Source: Oscillospiraceae bacterium (GTDB taxonomy: Bacteria > Bacillota > Clostridia > Oscillospirales > Acutalibacteraceae). Taken from it: 9,004 nucleotides of DNA. Location of the stretch: positions 1 through 9,004 of the forward strand of contig DOUO01000117.1 of the NCBI GenBank assembly GCA_003520555.1. Direction: 5' to 3'. Under the pieces are notes generated by a model that did not search any database, was not told where the DNA came from, and saw nothing but the letters and a program-made list of their open reading frames with translations. Both the position numbers and the translations under genes were made by a program. Positions 6,043 through 9,004 of the stretch are shown in pieces (position 1 is the first letter of the stretch; every line of letters starts with the position of its first letter).

Positions 6043-7295
6043 AAAAATTAATATCATTAGCGGCGTTCGCTGCTTCCGCCGTACTGCTTGCAAGCGGCTG
6101 CGACGCCGTGTTTTCGGACGTAGACAAGGCATACGAATCCAGGCGCGTTGAACAAAACATGCGCGACAGCGTTAAAATGCATTTTAACGGCAGAGGCTAC
6201 GCCTGCCTGACCGACCCCGACGAGCAGGACGCTTACGCCGCCGTGGACTTGGCGGTAAAGAAGCCTAAAAGCGAGCGTTTTGAAATAAAGGGCGGCAACG
6301 CGTTTAGAAATTTCAGCTATATTTTGGAATTTTACCGCAACGACAATCCGCAGGTGTTCTGGATAAAGGACGACGTTTCCTACAGCTATGTTAACAACGG
6401 CAGCTTTGTAACCATTGAGCTTAAATTTAAAAACGACGGCAATGAGCTTGCGGCTCAAAAATCGGAGCTTGACGCAAAAATTGAGGAAATATTGGCAAAA
6501 GCTCCAAAGGACGGTTCCGATTACGCAAAGGAAATGTTCGTCAACGATTATCTTGTTAACAACTGCAAATACGACGACGAAGCAGCCGCGGTTCACAAAA
6601 GCAATAAGATTTTGGGAAACGAACAGGATGTTTACGGCGCGCTGGTTGAGGGCAAGGCGGTTTGCGAGGGCTACGCCCGCGCGTTTCAGCTGCTGTGCCA
6701 AAGGCTTAACGTAGACTGTTCGGTCATTGAGGGCTACGCCAACGAAAAGCACGGTGATAAATCCGAACGCTCCGCGCATATTTGGAACTGCGTCCGGCTT
6801 GACGGCGACTGGTACCACACCGACGTAACCTGGAATGATAACACGGACGACGATTTGGCAAATGTTGCCACAAGCAAGTATTACTTTTTTAATATTACGG
6901 ACAAGGACATCCTGAAAGACCACGAAATAAGCCCCCTGTACGGCGAGGAAATCGGCGACAGTGATTTTTATAACGAGTTCATTCCCAAATGCACTGCCGT
7001 AAAATATAATTATTTCAAGCTGAACTGTCCTGCGCTGAGCAGCCTGGATAACGCGGGAAACGTTGTTTCCGCGCTGACAAAATCAGCGGCGGCAGGCGAC
7101 AATTACTTTGACTTTTTAATTGCCGATAATCTGAATTTTAACGACGCAAAGTCAAAAATTGCCGGAAGCCTCGGAGCGGAATGGATTGAAAAAGCCAACA
7201 GCCGCAACAGAAAAACAAATCAAATCGGCAGCGATTGTACGCTGTTCGGCTTTGAGGAACGCAGACTGATAACATTTTTACTAAAATATAAATAA
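6039..7295 (+). CDS. transglutaminase-like domain lipoprotein
   Basis: This 418-residue protein starts with a lipoprotein signal peptide: MKK, a hydrophobic stretch (4-18) and the lipobox ASGC with lipidation at Cys21. It should be anchored on the outer face of the membrane. Residues 160-265 form a transglutaminase-like core with the triad Cys209 (KAVCEGYA), His247 (SAHIWNCV) and Asp262 (HTDVTWND). In bacteria this fold often works as a protease or amidase rather than a crosslinker. The N-terminal part (30-135) looks like a separate small domain, and the last 110 residues are not recognised. The start is GTG, since the frame has no upstream ATG after the preceding stop and the signal peptide begins exactly here. 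It sits 21 bases after the DUF4340 gene and 11 bases before pyrK, so it is probably cotranscribed with both. The substrate is unknown; cell wall or surface protein processing is inference. Confidence 0.88.
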   Translation: MKKLISLAAFAASAVLLASGCDAVFSDVDKAYESRRVEQNMRDSVKMHFNGRGYACLTDPDEQDAYAAVDLAVKKPKSERFEIKGGNAFRNFSYILEFYRNDNPQVFWIKDDVSYSYVNNGSFVTIELKFKNDGNELAAQKSELDAKIEEILAKAPKDGSDYAKEMFVNDYLVNNCKYDDEAAAVHKSNKILGNEQDVYGALVEGKAVCEGYARAFQLLCQRLNVDCSVIEGYANEKHGDKSERSAHIWNCVRLDGDWYHTDVTWNDNTDDDLANVATSKYYFFNITDKDILKDHEISPLYGEEIGDSDFYNEFIPKCTAVKYNYFKLNCPALSSLDNAGNVVSALTKSAAAGDNYFDFLIADNLNFNDAKSKIAGSLGAEWIEKANSRNRKTNQIGSDCTLFGFEERRLITFLLKYK

Positions 7296-7306
7296 AGGAT
7301 GATTCT

Positions 7307-8059
7307 ATGAAATACGATGTAAGACAGCTTAAGCTGCTTTCAAACGAAGAAATTGCCTGCGGAATTTTTGACATGCGCCTGTCGCTTGACGGAGAACAGC
7401 CTGAAATAAGCTGCGGACAGTTTGCTCACGTTTACGTGCCCGGAAAATCGCTTCGCAGACCGATTTCCGTGTGCGACGCTTCAAACGGCGTTCTTCGCCT
7501 TGTTTATCAGATAAAGGGCGAGGGCACAATGCTGATGTCAAAAATGAAGCCGGGGCAGGATGTTGACGTGCTGTATCCTCTCGGTCACGGATTTGACATA
7601 AAGGAGGGCAAACGCTACTGCCTTATCGGCGGAGGAATAGGCGTGCCGCCCATGCTGTATACTGCAAAGCAATGTACAAATCCGCTTGTCATAACGGGCT
7701 TTAGAAACAAGGATTTGGTTATCCTTCAGGACGATTTCAGGGCGGCAAACGCCGAGCTTACGCTGTGTACCGACGACGGTACGGCAGGACAAAAGGGCTT
7801 TGTCACCGACATGCTTAAAGAAAAGCTTAATGAAATTGACGAGGTTTGCGCCTGCGGCCCGACGCCGATGCTTAAGGCAATTGCCGAGGTTTGCGGGCAA
7901 GCCGGCAAGCCGTGTCAGATTTCGCTTGAGGAGCGCATGGGCTGCGGCGTGGGAGCTTGCCTTGTGTGCGCCGTTAAGGTGCGCAAAGCCGGCGAGGAAA
8001 TTATGCAGCACGTATGCAAAAACGGCCCTGTATTTAACGCTGAGGAGGTTGTATTTTAA
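7307..8059 (+). CDS. pyrK: dihydroorotate dehydrogenase B, electron transfer subunit
   Basis: PyrK (250 residues) passes electrons from the FMN of PyrD through a [2Fe-2S] cluster and FAD to NAD+, completing the fourth step of pyrimidine synthesis in the cytoplasm. The FAD-binding motif RPISVCD spans 51-57, and YQIKGEGT (67-74) is the following flavin loop. GGGIGVPPML (108-117) and CGPTPML (183-189) belong to the NAD-binding ferredoxin-reductase-like domain. The cluster ligands are Cys213, Cys218, Cys221 and Cys237, in EERMGCGVGACLVC and HVCKNG. Length and order match known PyrK. The ATG follows AAAGGATG by several bases. The stop overlaps the pyrD start by one base, as expected for two subunits made in equal amounts. 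No pyrR-type attenuator or independent promoter was seen upstream. Confidence 0.95.
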   Translation: MKYDVRQLKLLSNEEIACGIFDMRLSLDGEQPEISCGQFAHVYVPGKSLRRPISVCDASNGVLRLVYQIKGEGTMLMSKMKPGQDVDVLYPLGHGFDIKEGKRYCLIGGGIGVPPMLYTAKQCTNPLVITGFRNKDLVILQDDFRAANAELTLCTDDGTAGQKGFVTDMLKEKLNEIDEVCACGPTPMLKAIAEVCGQAGKPCQISLEERMGCGVGACLVCAVKVRKAGEEIMQHVCKNGPVFNAEEVVF

Positions 8060-8970
8060 TGGCTGATTTATCTGTGAATGTAGCCGGAGTAGGCTTTAAC
8101 AATCCGCTTATTGCCGCTTCGGGCACATTTGGCTTCGGCAGGGAATATAACGAATTTTATCCGCTTGAAAAGCTTGGCGGAATATCCTGCAAGGGCATTA
8201 CCCCCAAGCGCCGCGACGGCAATCCGCCGCCCAGAATCGCGGAAACCCCCTCCGGAATTTTAAACGCCGTCGGACTGCAAAACCCGGGCGTGGACGTATT
8301 TATCAACGAAGATTTGCCTTGGCTCAAAAAGCAGAACACGGTGATTATTGCCAACATCGCCGGAGGCACGGTTGAGGAATACTGCCTTATGGCAGAAAAA
8401 CTGAGCGAAACCGACGTAGACATGATTGAGCTGAATATTTCGTGTCCCAACGTAAAAAACGGCGGAGTTCAGTTTGGCACAAGCTGCGAAAGCGTAAGCC
8501 AAATTACCTCGGAGGTCAGAAAACACTGCAAAAAGCCTTTGATTGTAAAGCTAAGCCCCAACGTAACCGACATTGCTTCAATCGCCAAATCGGCGGAAGC
8601 GGCGGGAGCGGACGTGATTTCAATGATTAACACCCTTACGGGCATGCGCATAGACATCAACAGCCGCCGTCCCATTATCCGAAACAATACGGGCGGACTG
8701 AGCGGCGCGGCGGTTTTCCCGGTAGCCGTAAGAATGGTTTGGCAGGTCGCTAACGCGGTTAAAATACCTATTATAGGCATGGGAGGCATAACAACCTGGC
8801 AGGACGCGGTTGAAATGCTGATTGCCGGAGCAACCGCGCTGCAAATCGGCACGGTGCTGTTTTCCGACCCGTACGCTCCGATAAAAATTTGCGAGGGCGT
8901 AAATAACTTCCTTGACGAAAACGGAATAAAAAGCGTTTCCGAATTAACAGGCACGATTAAACCGTGGTAA
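8059..8970 (+). CDS. pyrD: dihydroorotate dehydrogenase B, catalytic subunit (class 1B)
   Basis: PyrD (303 residues) is the FMN-containing TIM-barrel subunit that oxidises dihydroorotate to orotate. Visible family motifs are SGTFGFG (21-27), CKGIT (44-48), NAVGLQNPG (69-77), the catalytic-loop NISCPN (126-131) with Cys129 as the active-site base of class 1 enzymes, KLSPN (164-168), MINT (189-192), and the phosphate-binding GMGGI (240-244) and IGT (263-265). The Cys base together with the adjacent pyrK marks it as class 1B, the NAD-linked type usual in Firmicutes. AGGAGG (8043-8048) lies ten bases before the ATG, and the one-base overlap with pyrK suggests coupled translation. Two stop codons stand in tandem (8968-8973). 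The gene is complete with no odd residues. Confidence 0.96.
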   Translation: MADLSVNVAGVGFNNPLIAASGTFGFGREYNEFYPLEKLGGISCKGITPKRRDGNPPPRIAETPSGILNAVGLQNPGVDVFINEDLPWLKKQNTVIIANIAGGTVEEYCLMAEKLSETDVDMIELNISCPNVKNGGVQFGTSCESVSQITSEVRKHCKKPLIVKLSPNVTDIASIAKSAEAAGADVISMINTLTGMRIDINSRRPIIRNNTGGLSGAAVFPVAVRMVWQVANAVKIPIIGMGGITTWQDAVEMLIAGATALQIGTVLFSDPYAPIKICEGVNNFLDENGIKSVSELTGTIKPW

Positions 8971-8980
8971 TAAATTTTAA

Positions 8981-9004
8981 GGGCAGACTCAAAGCCAATT
9001 GAGT
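8981..9004 (+). terminator. probable intrinsic terminator after pyrD, cut by the window edge
   Basis: ACTCAA (8987-8992) and TTGAGT (8999-9004) form a perfect 6-bp stem with a six-base loop, ending exactly at the window edge. The upstream GGGCAG (8981-8986) would extend the stem if CTGCCC follows outside the window, and a T tract would then complete a rho-independent terminator. The visible half and its position ten bases after the pyrD stop support this; the other half is not in view. Confidence 0.5.

Noticed and set aside
6057..6923. 288-codon open frame on the minus strand
   Set aside because: It lies opposite the transglutaminase-like lipoprotein gene, whose signal peptide, catalytic triad and ribosome binding site are clear. 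The minus-strand product shows no recognisable motif and looks like a codon-bias shadow.
7250..7306. Separate promoter for pyrK at the end of the lipoprotein gene
   Set aside because: AT-rich hexamers such as TAAAAT (7282-7287) occur, but the only TTGA-type -35 (7252-7257) is 24 bases away, too far for a normal sigma-A promoter.

Overview
The window looks like chromosomal DNA from an anaerobic, endospore-forming Firmicute, probably class Clostridia (Oscillospiraceae or a relative). The reasons are a SpoVAE sporulation gene, a NAD-dependent class 1B dihydroorotate dehydrogenase (PyrK plus PyrD), strong AGGAGG ribosome binding sites before nearly every gene, tightly packed operons and a middling GC content. 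The family placement is inference from gene content, not from a search.

Layout. Bases 1-33 may be the tail of a plus-strand gene cut by the window edge. Bases 34-192 form a compact repeat-like element bounded by 24-bp imperfect inverted repeats. Bases 192-1142 hold two minus-strand genes: spoVAE (first) and a small papain-fold/C39-like cysteine peptidase-like protein (second), separated by 51 bases that contain an inverted repeat. A divergent intergenic region (1143-1310) follows. From 1311 to 8970 there is one unbroken run of seven plus-strand genes with gaps of at most 21 bases and several overlaps: an ABC-2 ATPase (GldA-like), its permease (GldF-like), a membrane-anchored GldG-like auxiliary protein, a membrane-anchored DUF4340 protein, a transglutaminase-like lipoprotein, then pyrK and pyrD. 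The window ends inside what looks like a terminator hairpin after pyrD.

How the genes fit together. The first four plus-strand genes are the recognisable Gld-type ABC cassette: ATPase and permease form the transporter core, while the GldG-like and DUF4340 proteins each place a large domain outside the membrane. The lipoprotein that follows carries a Cys-His-Asp transglutaminase/protease triad, so this may be an envelope-acting assembly with an enzymatic outer-face partner. PyrK and PyrD together oxidise dihydroorotate to orotate with electrons passed to NAD+; their position 11 bases behind the lipoprotein gene, without a visible promoter or attenuator of their own, is unexpected.

No phage, CRISPR, tRNA or rRNA features were seen. 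The points most worth a second look are the terminal-inverted-repeat element (whose arms carry stop codons in all three frames), the transporter-lipoprotein association, the start-stop ATGTGA at the lipoprotein start, the fusion of pyrKD to the envelope operon, and the spoVAE/peptidase pair with a hairpin over the second gene's ribosome binding site.
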